A stretch of DNA of 64,000 nucleotides, from NCBI GenBank assembly GCA_028283605.1, contig JAPWKH010000001.1, positions 22,888 through 86,887 of the forward strand, given 5' to 3'. Shown piece after piece: positions 27,269-37,154 of the stretch. The notes under the pieces were generated by a model that worked only from the letters and a program-made list of their open reading frames with translations, made no database searches and was not told the origin of the DNA. Origin of the DNA: Arachidicoccus sp. Its GTDB lineage: Bacteria; Bacteroidota; Bacteroidia; Chitinophagales; Chitinophagaceae. Each line of letters opens with the position of its first letter. Within the stretch, counting starts at the first letter, position 1. The position numbers and the translations under genes are program-made.

Positions 27269-28405
27269 ATGCAATTCAGCAATATAATTGGCCTGCAAAA
27301 TATAAAACAAAAATTGGTGGATATGGTTCATGACAATCGTATCAGCCATGGACTTTTATTTCTGGGGAAAGAGGGTTCGGGTAATCTTCCCTTAGCTGTT
27401 GCATTTGCACAATATGTCATTTGCGAAGACAAGCAGCAAAACGAGGCTTGCGGCAAATGTGCAGCATGCAAAAAAGCAGCGGAATTCATACATCCGGATA
27501 TTCATTTTTCTTTTCCGGTAATTCCTAAAAAAACCGGTACAAAACCCGTGAGCAATGACTATATAACCGAGTGGCGGGAATTTTTAAAAAACTATCCTTA
27601 TGGTAATGCTTTTGACTGGCTGCAATGTATCGGCGCGGAAAATAAGCAAGGGAATATCACGGCCGAAGAATGCAACGATATTATCCGTAAATTTTCTCTG
27701 AAAAGCTACGAAAGCGAATACAAAATCCTCATTTTATGGTTGCCTGAATATTTGGGAAAAGAAGGAAACAAATTATTGAAACTGATTGAAGAACCTCCCG
27801 CCAAGACCATTTTCATACTCGTTGCGGAAAATGAAGAGGAAATTCTTTCCACAATTCGCAGTAGAGTACAACTTGTAAAAATTCCGTTGCCCGACACAAA
27901 AGACGTACAAACAGCGTTGATTAAAGGTGCAGGGTTATTTGACGACAATGCACTTGATATTGCCAATTTGTCCGAAGGTAATTATAGAAATGCGTTGCAA
28001 TTGCTGCAACATTCCGTGAGCGACTGGCAGCAATATCTGCGGGACTGGCTGAATGCTATTTTAAAAGGCGGCCATCCGGCAATTACTAAACTGATTGAAG
28101 AAATAAATAAACAAGGCCGGGAAAAACAGAAACAGTTTCTGCAATATTTCAACCAATCGTTGGCGCAAAGTATCCGATTAAGGATATTGGGAAATGAGAA
28201 TGTAAATATTTCTTCTCAGGATAAAGACTTTGCTGAACGATTAAATAAAATTGCTTCTATAAGCCAGCAGGAAAAAATAATAGAAGAACTTGATAAAGCC
28301 ATCTATTATATAGAAAGAAATGCGAATGCAAAAATGCTGTTTCATGCCCTTAGCATTAAATTGAGATACATTATTCAGCATAAAACATTAATTTTGACGA
28401 AATAG
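27269..28405 (+). CDS. holB: DNA polymerase III subunit delta prime
   Basis: Clamp-loader subunit, 378 aa. FSNIIGLQNIKQKLVDMV, the P-loop-like but degenerate GKEGSGNLPLAVAFA, Zn-binding cysteines (CEDKQQNEACGKCAACKKA), YKILILWLPEYLGKEGNKLLK, LIEEPPAKTIFILVAENEE and the SRC-like TIRSRVQLVKIP. The GSGN in place of GxGKT suggests no ATP hydrolysis, which is normal for delta prime. Followed after about 110 bases by ricT, as in many Bacteroidota. Confidence 0.93.
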   Translation: MQFSNIIGLQNIKQKLVDMVHDNRISHGLLFLGKEGSGNLPLAVAFAQYVICEDKQQNEACGKCAACKKAAEFIHPDIHFSFPVIPKKTGTKPVSNDYITEWREFLKNYPYGNAFDWLQCIGAENKQGNITAEECNDIIRKFSLKSYESEYKILILWLPEYLGKEGNKLLKLIEEPPAKTIFILVAENEEEILSTIRSRVQLVKIPLPDTKDVQTALIKGAGLFDDNALDIANLSEGNYRNALQLLQHSVSDWQQYLRDWLNAILKGGHPAITKLIEEINKQGREKQKQFLQYFNQSLAQSIRLRILGNENVNISSQDKDFAERLNKIASISQQEKIIEELDKAIYYIERNANAKMLFHALSIKLRYIIQHKTLILTK

Positions 28406-28512
28406 TCGGAATTTTATACGTTAAATATGTTGCGACAGAACAAACAAATATTTTTTACTTCACTTTTCGCGAAGCGCATTCTGCTTCGTGAAATCAAAAT
28501 ATATTCACTACA

Positions 28513-29754
28513 ATGGGATGTGGAAATTGCGGCACGGGAACTCCGTCCGGTTGCAAAAGCAATGGCGATTGCGGCACCGGAAGCTGTAACCGGATGAACG
28601 TTTACGATTGGCTCCAAAATTTACCTATAGATAATTCTGACGACGCGTGTCGTATTGTTGAACTCATCTTTAAGAATGGAAGCAGGAAAGATTTTTTCCG
28701 TAATAATACTTTGCAATATTTTTCAAAAGGCGAATTGGTAACGGTAGAAGGTGTAAGTGGTTTTGATGTGGGAGAAGTGAGCCTTTCCGGCGAATTGGTT
28801 CGTATGCAAATGAAGAAAAAAGGAGTAAACGAATATACAGCCGAATTCAAAAAAATACTTCGCAAAAGCACCGAAAAAGATATAGAGCTCTTTAAGCAAA
28901 ATAAAGCCAAAGAACAAAATATATTGATGCGCTCGCGCGAAATAGCGAACAGTCTTAAACTGCAAATGAAACTCTCTGAAATAGAAATTCAGGCAGATGG
29001 AAAAAAAGCAACCTTCTTTTATACTGCAGATGATCGCGTAGATTTCCGCGAAATGATAAGGCTTTTCGCGACTGAATTTAAGCTAAAAGTAGAAATGCGC
29101 CAGATTGGCATCAGACAGGAAGCAGGCAAGGTGGGCGGAATTGGCAGTTGCGGGCGCGAGCTTTGTTGCAGCACATGGCTTACCGATTTTAAAAGCGTAA
29201 ATACAACTGCAGCCCGTTATCAGAATTTATCCATCAATCAAACAAAATTAAGCGGGCAATGCGGCAGATTAAAATGCTGTCTAAATTACGAACTGGATAC
29301 TTATCTCGATGCCTTACAAGGCTTTCCTAATGATGCAGAAACGTTAGAAATTCAAAGGGGCAAAGCAGTCTTGGTAAAAAAAGATATTTTTAAAAATTTA
29401 ATGTGGTACACTTTATCCGATAGCAGCAAGCAATATCCGCTTACGATACATCGGGTAAGAGAAATCTTATCGCTGAACCGTAAAGGAGAAAGGCCGGAAA
29501 AGCTCGAGGCAGTAGAATTGGTTGGCAAGGTGAAAGAAATAGAGCCGAGCTTTGTAGATGTGGTAGGGCAAATAAGCCTGAGCTCGCTCGAAAAAATAGA
29601 GAAAAAACATAAATCAAAAAACAAGCCTAAAAAATTTTCTGATCAAGGAAAACAGTATCCATCGCCGGTAAATGGCAATCCGAATAAAAGCAAGCAATTT
29701 AACATACAAGGCAAGCCTCCCGTGCAGGTAAATAACCCCGGTAAAAAAAATTAA
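28513..29754 (+). CDS. ricT: RicT/PSP1-family regulatory iron-sulfur protein
   Basis: 413-aa PSP1 C-terminal domain protein (YaaT/RicT), in Firmicutes part of the Ric (Y) complex that supports RNase Y-dependent mRNA maturation. The Cys-rich N-terminus MGCGNCGTGTPSGC...NGDCGTGSC is typical of Bacteroidota copies; the core has ADGKKATFFYTADDRVDFRE, RQIGIRQEAGKVGGIGSCGR (with the CGRELCCSTW cysteines) and QCGRLKCCLNYE. The C-terminal 60 residues are Lys/Pro/Asn-rich and disordered. Lies downstream of holB in the same direction. Confidence 0.9.
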   Translation: MGCGNCGTGTPSGCKSNGDCGTGSCNRMNVYDWLQNLPIDNSDDACRIVELIFKNGSRKDFFRNNTLQYFSKGELVTVEGVSGFDVGEVSLSGELVRMQMKKKGVNEYTAEFKKILRKSTEKDIELFKQNKAKEQNILMRSREIANSLKLQMKLSEIEIQADGKKATFFYTADDRVDFREMIRLFATEFKLKVEMRQIGIRQEAGKVGGIGSCGRELCCSTWLTDFKSVNTTAARYQNLSINQTKLSGQCGRLKCCLNYELDTYLDALQGFPNDAETLEIQRGKAVLVKKDIFKNLMWYTLSDSSKQYPLTIHRVREILSLNRKGERPEKLEAVELVGKVKEIEPSFVDVVGQISLSSLEKIEKKHKSKNKPKKFSDQGKQYPSPVNGNPNKSKQFNIQGKPPVQVNNPGKKN

Positions 29755-29824
29755 TAATCGAAGAAAGCATTACCTAATGCTTTTATAATCTCTCTTTCCG
29801 CAAATAACTCATTACCTTTGCAGC

Positions 29825-30874
29825 ATGGAAAATTCTGTAAAGCAAAATATACGTCATCTCAGTTTACCGATGCTGGAGCAATATTTTGCTGATAACGGCG
29901 AAAAGAAATTTCGCGCCAAGCAAGTATACGAGTGGATTTGGCTAAAAGGTGCGAACAATTTTGATGATATGCTGAATGTGAGTAAAGAATTGCGCGGCCG
30001 TTTGTCAGAACATTTTTCATTGCCGGCAATTTCCATCGACACAATTCAGTATAGCGCCGACGGAACTATAAAATCACGTTTTAAAACTTTCGACAACCAT
30101 CTGATTGAGGGCGTTTTAATTCCTACGGAAGAAAGAAAAACTGCTTGCGTTTCTTCACAAATAGGTTGCAGCCTTACCTGTAAATTTTGCGCAACAGGAT
30201 ATATGGCACGCGTGCGTAATTTATCTTACGATGAAATCTACGATCAGGTAATGCTCATCAACAAGCAAAGTATTGAAACATACAATCAAAAACTATCCAA
30301 TATTGTTTTCATGGGAATGGGCGAGCCATTGCTCAATTACAGCAATGTACTGAAAGCGATAGAACGTATTTCTGCAGAAGACGGCTTAGGTATGAGCCAG
30401 CGCCGTATCACGGTTTCAACAGCCGGTGTTGCAAAAATGATAAAGAAACTCGGAGATGACAATGTGAGATTTAAACTGGCGCTTTCTCTGCACGCCGCTA
30501 ACGATAAAAAGCGCAATGAGATAATGCCGGTAAATGAAAGCAACAATATTGCTGCACTTATAGAAGCGCTGAATTATTATTATAAAAAAACAAAGCAATC
30601 CGTAACTTTTGAATATATTTTATTCCAGAATTTCAACGACAGCCTGAAAGATGCGGAGGAACTTGTAAAAATATATCGCCGTGTACCTGCAGATTTAATT
30701 AATCTGATTGAGTATAATCCTATTGATGCAAGCAATTTTTCAAAACCAGAGGATGATAAAGTAGAAGCGTTTATGCAATATCTCGAAGCAAATAAAGTTA
30801 ATGCTCGCCTAAGGCGCAGCCGCGGAAAAGATATTGATGCCGCTTGCGGTCAATTGGCAAATAAAGGAAATTAA
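29825..30874 (+). CDS. rlmN: 23S rRNA/tRNA adenine-C2 methyltransferase
   Basis: Radical-SAM enzyme making m2A2503 in 23S rRNA and m2A37 in some tRNAs. 349 aa. The radical-SAM cluster motif CSLTCKFCATG, GMGEPLLN, STAGVAKMIKKL, KLALSLHAAND and the catalytic Cys in DIDAACGQL are all present. N-terminal KKFRAKQVYEWIWLKG is typical. A TACCTTTG -7-like site (29,813-29,820) is only four bases before the ATG, so a leaderless mRNA is possible, or the match is chance. Confidence 0.96.
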   Translation: MENSVKQNIRHLSLPMLEQYFADNGEKKFRAKQVYEWIWLKGANNFDDMLNVSKELRGRLSEHFSLPAISIDTIQYSADGTIKSRFKTFDNHLIEGVLIPTEERKTACVSSQIGCSLTCKFCATGYMARVRNLSYDEIYDQVMLINKQSIETYNQKLSNIVFMGMGEPLLNYSNVLKAIERISAEDGLGMSQRRITVSTAGVAKMIKKLGDDNVRFKLALSLHAANDKKRNEIMPVNESNNIAALIEALNYYYKKTKQSVTFEYILFQNFNDSLKDAEELVKIYRRVPADLINLIEYNPIDASNFSKPEDDKVEAFMQYLEANKVNARLRRSRGKDIDAACGQLANKGN

Positions 30875-30928
30875 TAGATAATTACAGCCAGTTTTTTTAT
30901 AATTAATAATCGCTTTGCACTTTGTTCT

Positions 30929-31022
30929 CATCTGTTTATTTTTATTTTATAATGGTCAGATGGAATTTTCTAAAATAATCATTGCTTTGTTGGGTATGCA
31001 AAATTCTTATGGCTCATTTCAT
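30929..31022. repeat. Dispersed AT-rich repeat E, copy 2
   Basis: Starts CATCTG and carries TCAGATGG 30 bases later (the two can pair), then AATAATCATTGCTTT and ATTCTTATGGCTCATTTCA. It aligns with 11,625-11,717. It lies in the gap between rlmN and the next gene. Confidence 0.6.
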
Positions 31023-31055
31023 AATTCATAAATCACACAATTCATAATTCATACG

Positions 31056-32222
31056 ATGGGCAAACAAGCATTTGAAAAATTTATCAATCCGAAATCGCCT
31101 GCCAAAATCAAAGAAGAACATCGCCAGGAGAAAAGAAAAATTAAAGCCGAAATGCGTGCGGAAGGCGAAGAGCGCAGAAGGATAAAAGCAGCTAAGCTTC
31201 GCGGCGAAAAATTGGACGATCCTTCATCATTTCCGGTAAATGATCATTATGCAAAAGATAAGTTTAAGAAAAAAGAATATTCTTCCGGCGGCAATTATCG
31301 CAAGGCGGATTCTTTCAATAATAAAAAAAGCAATTCTTTTGTATCATCTCCCGAAAGCCAATCGCAGCAAGGATTTGTGAAGAATGAAACATTAAAGAAA
31401 ACAAAAAATTACGGAACTAAGAATGAGCGTTTTGTAAAAAATGAAAATGCAGTATCCGAGCAAATGCCATTGAATAAATTTATTGCACATGCTGGTATTT
31501 GCGGCAGGAGAGAAGCGGCTGAATTGGTAAAACAGGGATTTGTAAAAGTGAATAACGATACTGTATTCGAGCCTGCGTTTAAAGTTTCAGAAACAGACAA
31601 TATAGTATTAAAGGGGAAGAAAATTGAATTGCAAAGGAAGCTGATTTATATTCTGATGAACAAGCCGAAAGACCATATCACAACTACTAAAGATGACAAA
31701 GGGAGAAAGACAGTTTTGGATTTATTGAAAGGTGTGGAGGATATTAAAAGAATTTATCCGATTGGCCGGTTAGACAGGAATACAACGGGCGTATTGCTAT
31801 TAACCAACGACGGCGAATTGTCACAAAAACTCACACATCCTTCTTTTCAAATTAAAAAGATATATGAAGTAGGGCTTGATAAACCTTTGCAGAAGAAAGA
31901 TGCCGAACAAATAGCAAATGGTATTGAACTCGAAGACGGATTTATAAAAGCAGATGCAATCGGCTATGTCGGCGGCAATGACAAAAGCCTTGTAGGTGTT
32001 GAGATTCACAGCGGCCGCAACCGAATTGTGCGCCGTATATTTGAACATCTTGGATACGAAGTAAAAAAACTGGACAGAGTGATGTTTGCCAATCTTACAA
32101 AGAAAAATGTAGAACGCGGCAGATGGCGCTACTTGTCGGAAAAAGAAATTCGTTTACTGAAATATATGAATGCTTCCGTACAGAAGAAAAAATCGATAAA
32201 TAAAACCGAACCGGCAGATTAA
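31056..32222 (+). CDS. RsuA/RluB-family pseudouridine synthase with S4 domain
   Basis: Modifies a uridine in rRNA. 388 aa: a long charged Lys/Arg-rich N-terminal extension (residues 1-140, absent from E. coli homologues but common in Bacteroidota), an S4 RNA-binding domain (MPLNKFIAHAGICGRREAAE), then the catalytic core with YPIGRLDRNTTGVLLLTNDG (catalytic Asp) and SGRNRIVRRIFEHLGYEV. The stop overlaps the next gene's start (TAATG), so the pair is translationally coupled. Confidence 0.92.
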   Translation: MGKQAFEKFINPKSPAKIKEEHRQEKRKIKAEMRAEGEERRRIKAAKLRGEKLDDPSSFPVNDHYAKDKFKKKEYSSGGNYRKADSFNNKKSNSFVSSPESQSQQGFVKNETLKKTKNYGTKNERFVKNENAVSEQMPLNKFIAHAGICGRREAAELVKQGFVKVNNDTVFEPAFKVSETDNIVLKGKKIELQRKLIYILMNKPKDHITTTKDDKGRKTVLDLLKGVEDIKRIYPIGRLDRNTTGVLLLTNDGELSQKLTHPSFQIKKIYEVGLDKPLQKKDAEQIANGIELEDGFIKADAIGYVGGNDKSLVGVEIHSGRNRIVRRIFEHLGYEVKKLDRVMFANLTKKNVERGRWRYLSEKEIRLLKYMNASVQKKKSINKTEPAD

Positions 32223-32929
32223 TGAAGTTGGATATTATTTTTGAGAATGAAGATTTTGTTGTTATCAACAAACCTTCGGGACTGTTAAGCGTACCGGACA
32301 GAATGCAATCCGAACCTTCCTTAAAGGATATTCTGAAAGAAAAATACGGAGATATTCTTACCGTACACCGCCTGGATAAATTTACCAGCGGGTTAATTGT
32401 ATTTGCAAAAAATGCAGATATGCATAAAATGCTTTCGCAATTATTCGAAGGCAGGGAAGTAGAAAAATTTTATATCGGTTTGGTAAAAGGAAATCTATAT
32501 GCTGAGTCTGGAACTATAGAAGCAGCAATTGCGGAACATCCGGCGAAAAAAGGTTTGATGACTACAAATGTGAAAGGCAAAACATCTGTAACCGATTATA
32601 AAGTTGTAGAAAATTTTAAAAATTATTCGTTAGTAGAATTTCAAATTCGTACAGGAAGAACACATCAGATAAGAGTACATTTGAAGCACATTGGTTCTTA
32701 TCTTGTTTGTGATGAATTATATGGCGATGGCAAGCCTTTGTGTCTTTCAGAAATTAAAAAAAGATATAAATTATCCAAAAACGAGTTTGATGAAAAGCCT
32801 TTGCTGGCAAGACTTGCACTGCATTCTTTTAGAATAAAATTTGTTGTAAAAGATATTCCTTATTCTTTCGAAGCGCCACTGCATAAAGATTTTCAAGCCA
32901 CTCTTCAGCAGTTACGGAAAAATGCTTAA
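32222..32929 (+). CDS. RluA-family pseudouridine synthase
   Basis: Second uridine-to-pseudouridine enzyme, 235 aa, without an S4 domain. Motifs: FVVINKPSGLLSVPDR, VHRLDKFTSGLIVFAK (catalytic Asp) and FQIRTGRTHQIRVHLKHIG. Target RNA unknown; size and lack of S4 resemble RluA/TruC-like members. Coupled to the upstream RsuA-type gene by a one-base overlap. Confidence 0.92.
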   Translation: MKLDIIFENEDFVVINKPSGLLSVPDRMQSEPSLKDILKEKYGDILTVHRLDKFTSGLIVFAKNADMHKMLSQLFEGREVEKFYIGLVKGNLYAESGTIEAAIAEHPAKKGLMTTNVKGKTSVTDYKVVENFKNYSLVEFQIRTGRTHQIRVHLKHIGSYLVCDELYGDGKPLCLSEIKKRYKLSKNEFDEKPLLARLALHSFRIKFVVKDIPYSFEAPLHKDFQATLQQLRKNA

Positions 32930-32998
32930 TCTTTTTTTATACAGCAAGATATAATACGGAAAAATGTTTCCACCGTTTTAGATTTATCTAAAATAAAG

Positions 32999-34027
32999 CT
33001 AAACGGCTCCGGTAAATTGTTGCAAAAACCGAATATCGTTTTGGGAATAAAGCCGTAAATCATTCACACGGTATTTCAATTGAGTAATTCGTTCCACGCC
33101 CATTCCAAATGCAAATCCTGTGTATTTTGTACTGTCGATGCCAAAGTTTTCCAACACTTTAGGATGCACCATTCCACTGCCGAGAATTTCTACCCAACCT
33201 GTATGTTTACAAACATTACAACCTTTTCCGCCACAAATCAAACAACTGATGTCCATCTCTGCGCTTGGCTCTGTGAAAGGAAAATAACTCGGGCGAAAAC
33301 GCACTTTAACTTCTTTGCCAAACATTTCCTGAACAAAGAAATAAAGCGTTTGCTTCAAGTCTGCAAAACTTACATTTTCATCTATATACAAACCTTCTAC
33401 CTGATGAAAAAAACAATGTGCGCGCGCGCTGATTGTTTCATTACGATAAACGCGGCCGGGACATATTACGCGAATTGGTGGTTTTTGTGTTTCCATTACA
33501 CGGGCTTGTACGCTACTTGTGTGCGTACGCAACAGCCACGAAGGGTTTTGATGAATATAAAAAGTGTCTTGCATATCGCGGGCAGGATGATCTTCGGGCA
33601 AATTCATAGCACCGAAATTGTGCCAATCGTCTTCGATATCCGGACCTTCTGCCAAAGCAAATCCCAACCTTTTAAAAATAGATACAATCCTGTTTCGCGT
33701 GATACTTAAAGGATGCCTGCTTCCTATTTTGATGTAGTTACCCGGCAAGGATAAATCGATATTTTCCGAATGAGAATGACTGCCGGAAAATTGTGCTTTT
33801 AATGTTTCATATTTTGCTTCTACAAATTGCTTGAACTCATTCAGCAATTGCCCGGCTTGCTTTTTTTGATCATTAGGTACGTTTTTCATTTCGCCCATTA
33901 CAGATTTTAATAAGCCTTTTGTGCCGAGGTATTTTATACGGAAATTTTCAACTTCATCTGCATTTGTGGCATTGGAAGCGGCAATTTCTTCTTTATATTT
34001 ATTAAGCTGATCGATTAGATTATCCAT
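32999..34027 (-). CDS. pheS: Phenylalanyl-tRNA synthetase alpha subunit
   Basis: Class II aminoacyl-tRNA synthetase subunit, 342 aa. N-terminal coiled coil (residues 1-90), then class II motif 2 ICPGRVYRNETISARAHCFF, HQVEGLYID, FRPSYFPFTEPSAEMDISC and motif 3 GFAFGMGVERITQLKY. A CxxC-rich ICGGKGCNVCKHTGW stretch is present, as in many bacterial PheS. Shares direction with frr, 57 bases upstream. The large plus-strand ORF opposite it is a shadow. Confidence 0.97.
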   Translation of the reverse strand: MDNLIDQLNKYKEEIAASNATNADEVENFRIKYLGTKGLLKSVMGEMKNVPNDQKKQAGQLLNEFKQFVEAKYETLKAQFSGSHSHSENIDLSLPGNYIKIGSRHPLSITRNRIVSIFKRLGFALAEGPDIEDDWHNFGAMNLPEDHPARDMQDTFYIHQNPSWLLRTHTSSVQARVMETQKPPIRVICPGRVYRNETISARAHCFFHQVEGLYIDENVSFADLKQTLYFFVQEMFGKEVKVRFRPSYFPFTEPSAEMDISCLICGGKGCNVCKHTGWVEILGSGMVHPKVLENFGIDSTKYTGFAFGMGVERITQLKYRVNDLRLYSQNDIRFLQQFTGAV

Positions 34028-34083
34028 ACTTTTATATTAATGAAAAATGAATATTTTTTATTGTTAAAACATATTCATTATTC

Positions 34084-34646
34084 TTAAATCGCCATCATTT
34101 CTTTTTCTTTTGTTTCGAGATGCTTGTCAACAAGCACAATAAATTTATCCGTTATTTCCTGTATTTCTTTTTCAATGCCTTTCGCCTCGTCCTCACTTAA
34201 TCCGTCTTTTTGCAATTTCTTGGTTTGTTCAATAGCCTCGCGGCGAATATTTCTAATGCTTACTTTTCCGCTTCGCCTTCGGCGGTTGCTTTTTTAAATA
34301 ACTCTTTTCTGCGTTCTTCCGTAAGCGGAGGAAGGAAAAGGCGAATTTGTACGCCATCGTTTTGCGGCGTGATGCCAATGTTTGCAGCCATAATAGCGCG
34401 TTCAATTGGCGCCAGCATATTTTTTTCCCATGGTTGAATGGTTATAGTGCGTGCATCCAAAAGGCTTACGTTGGCTACCTGATTTACGGGAGTCGGATTT
34501 CCGTAATATTCAACCATTACGCCGTCCAGCATAGAAGGATTGGCCTTGCCTGCGCGTATGCGAGTCAATTCTGTTTCAAGATGCAATATCGATTTTTTCA
34601 TGGCCGATTCGGCGTCTTGTAAAATCTTATCAGTTTGTTCGGACAT
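34084..34646 (-). CDS. frr: Ribosome recycling factor, frameshifted
   Basis: Splits post-termination ribosomes with EF-G. Residues 1-128 (RIRAGKANPSMLDGVMVEYY, GNPTPVNQVANVSLLDART, GVQIRLFLPPLTEERRKEL) are normal, then the frame stops. Read in the neighbouring frame it continues as VSIRNIRREAIEQTKKLQKD and ends with DKHLETKEKEMMAI, giving the expected ~187 aa. The break is at a four-base T run (34,264-34,267, plus strand) that needs five. An essential gene broken by one homopolymer base points to a consensus error. Confidence 0.93.
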
Positions 34647-34762
34647 TTCATTTTCATTTAAATAGGGGCGAAATTAAATGAAAAGATAAAGAAGGCAAAG
34701 GAAATTTTAGGTTTAACATGCATGTATAAATCTTTAGCAAAATATTAATACTAAAATAAATT

Positions 34763-34810
34763 TTGTTACTACGAATAAAATCGTAGTTTCGTTCTACGAA
34801 ATTATTCGTA
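34763..34810 (+). promoter_or_regulatory. BlaI-type operator and promoter
   Basis: Overlapping perfect dyads: ACTACGA-N6-TCGTAGT (34,768-34,787), TTTCGT-N3-ACGAAA, and TACGAA-N4-TTCGTA (34,795-34,810). A TTG (34,763-34,765) and a -7-like TAGTTTCG (34,784-34,791) overlap them. The arrangement fits autorepression by the BlaI-like repressor encoded just downstream. Confidence 0.55.
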
Positions 34811-34830
34811 CTTAAAAACAATATTCACTA

Positions 34831-35223
34831 ATGGCAAAAGAAATAAAACTTACCGAAGGAGAGCAGGAAATACTACACGTGTTGTGGCAATCCGGCCCGA
34901 GCTCTGTAAGAGACATACATGAAATAATAGGAGCGCCTAAACAAAAAAGTTATACCACTACATTGAAAATAATGCAGATTATGTATGAAAAAGGATTGCT
35001 TACCCGCAATGAATCTTCGAAAACGCATATATACAAAGCGGCCATTTCTGAAAAATCCAGTAAGCAGCAAGCGGTAGGAAAGATTATCAAAAATTTGTTC
35101 AAGGGTTCGGCGGCACAATTGGTAATGCATGCATTGGGAAATCATCGCCCGTCAAAAGAAGAACTGGACGAGATAAAAACCTATTTGAGTCAATTGGATG
35201 AAAGCGCCGATAAGAAGAAATAA
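34831..35223 (+). CDS. BlaI/MecI-family transcriptional repressor
   Basis: Winged-helix repressor of 130 aa: LTEGEQEILHVLWQSGPSSV then RDIHEIIGAPKQKSYTTTLK (recognition region) and MYEKGLLTRNESSKTHIYKA. The C-terminal dimerisation part has LFKGSAAQLVMHALG. Pairs with a BlaR1-type membrane peptidase 26 bases downstream. In staphylococcal systems the sensor cleaves the repressor on beta-lactam binding, but no beta-lactamase gene is next door and the true signal is unknown. Confidence 0.92.
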   Translation: MAKEIKLTEGEQEILHVLWQSGPSSVRDIHEIIGAPKQKSYTTTLKIMQIMYEKGLLTRNESSKTHIYKAAISEKSSKQQAVGKIIKNLFKGSAAQLVMHALGNHRPSKEELDEIKTYLSQLDESADKKK

Positions 35224-35249
35224 AGTTCAAACATTAAACATGTAAGGCC

Positions 35250-37011
35250 ATGTATATTATACATTTTCTGTCATCTCCCGGTTTCAAATCTTTAGGATGG
35301 AGTTTGCTGCATAGTTTGTGGCAGGCATTCATGTTGTGTATGCTTACGATTTTTGTATTATATGTAATAAGAAATGCGGCTGCGAGAATCAAATACATCA
35401 TTGCTTATTCTGCATTATGTGCAACAGGTATATCATTTGTATTTGCTTTGGTGCGGCAGTACAATATTCAACAATCAATTGCAGCAAGCAATGCGGTATT
35501 CATTGATGTTGGTTTTCACAAGTCCATGAATATTCCGTTAAAGGAAAATATTATTCAACAAAACGGTTCTTCTTATATAGAACATTTATTGCCGTTTATT
35601 GTCTTGATTTATTTTACAGGTATTTTTGTTTTTCGGAATAAGGTTAATTTATCAATACAGGAAAATTGTTTTTCTCAAATCAAAAGGTTTAAAAAGAATT
35701 GGGGAGAATTTAGAAACACGTGTCAGGCAAATGGCTCATCAGCTTAATATTTCCGATAAATTTAAAATCTTTCTTTCGGATCATATCCAAGTGCCTGCGA
35801 TGATTGGATTTTTAAAGCCTGTCATATTATTGCCTGTTGCATTTTTAAATAATTTATCCATAGAAGAAACTGAAGCTATATTAATACACGAGCTGGCACA
35901 TATCAGCAGGAAAGATTACTTATTCAACCTGTTGCAAACTATAATAGAAACAGTTTTATTTTTCAATCCATTTGTGTGGCTGCTATCAAAAATAATCCGT
36001 GAGGAAAGGGAAAAAGCATGCGACGAAATAGTGGTAGAATATGCGGCTCCGGTTATTTACGCTCGCGCATTATTATCCATAGAAAATACTGCAAAACCTT
36101 TACTCGCTCAAGCCGTAAGCGGCGGTAAATACAGGCTGCTGAACAGAATAAAAAACTTTACCATTAAAAAAAATAATACTATGAATGCAAAGCAAAAAAT
36201 TATCAGTGTACTGATTGTATCGATGGGAATTGTTTCTATCGCATGGTTATCTCCAAAACCACAGGCAAAGAATATGCAGAATAATATTGTAAAAAGCTCA
36301 TTGACATTGCCACCCAATCTTTATAATATTGATACACCCATCATTTCTATTAAACCGGAAGTTTTGCCTGCACCTCCCGTTCCTCCTATGCCGCCAAAAG
36401 CTAAGAATGAATCTTTAGTTAAAATGCCGCCGCCGCCGCCGCCCGCAGCGCATACATTACCTTATTCCGTACAACAGGAAATAGATTCGCCGCCGGCTAT
36501 TGATAGTATGAGGATCGCAAAGATTCATGATTTTTATAACAGCAGAGAATGGAAAAAATTCCAGAAACAGATGGAAGAAAAAACTTCGAAAATCAGTGAA
36601 TTTTACAAGAGCCCTAAATGGAAAAAATACCAAAAAGAATTGCAGCGAAACGCAGAAAAAATCAGTAATTTTTATAACAGTAAACAATGGGAAAAAAGCA
36701 CTGAAGAATTGATGGCAAATGCCGACAGATTAAGGCAACAATCTGATTTGTGGAGTAAAAGAATAGATACCGTACAATGGAACGGACAGCAGGATAATTA
36801 TAAACAATTGCGGAAACAAATGAAAGGTTTACAAAAACAAATCAACGACAAAGTCTGGAAAGCACAGTCTGAAGCATTGCAACGACAGGCAGAACAATTA
36901 AGAAAAGATGCAGAAATTTATCGTAAAAAAATATTCGATAATCCGGAATGGAAAGCGCAACAAAAAGACATGGAGGAAAAAATGCGTCAATTAAGTAATG
37001 ATCTCCAATAA
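35250..37011 (+). CDS. M56-family (BlaR1-like) membrane metallopeptidase, frameshifted
   Basis: Sensor/protease partner of the upstream repressor. Hydrophobic segments near the start (SLLHSLWQAFMLCMLTIFVL), the zinc motif ILIHELAHISRKDYLF (HEXXH) and a further Glu in REEREKACDEIVVEYA. The frame changes within the T-rich stretch at about 35,621-35,633; rejoining gives about 585 aa. After a final membrane segment (SVLIVSMGIVSIAWL) the periplasmic part is Pro-rich, then carries three copies of a ~24-residue unit of the form ISxFYxSxxWKKxQKE (36,521-36,715). There is no penicillin-binding domain like that of BlaR1, so the ligand is unlikely to be a beta-lactam. Confidence 0.88.
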
Positions 37012-37154
37012 AATTAAAATATTCTTCGGCGCATGTTTTTTACATTGTATTATAAAATGAAATATATAATAAGCAGATAATTTTTTCTTCTATTTATATT
37101 AATTTTGGGAAATTATTAAATATTAAATTATAATTTAATCAATTTTCTTTTGTT

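Noticed and set aside
33080..33709. 209-aa plus-strand ORF opposite pheS
   Set aside because: Antisense shadow of a strongly conserved gene; no family-like motifs.
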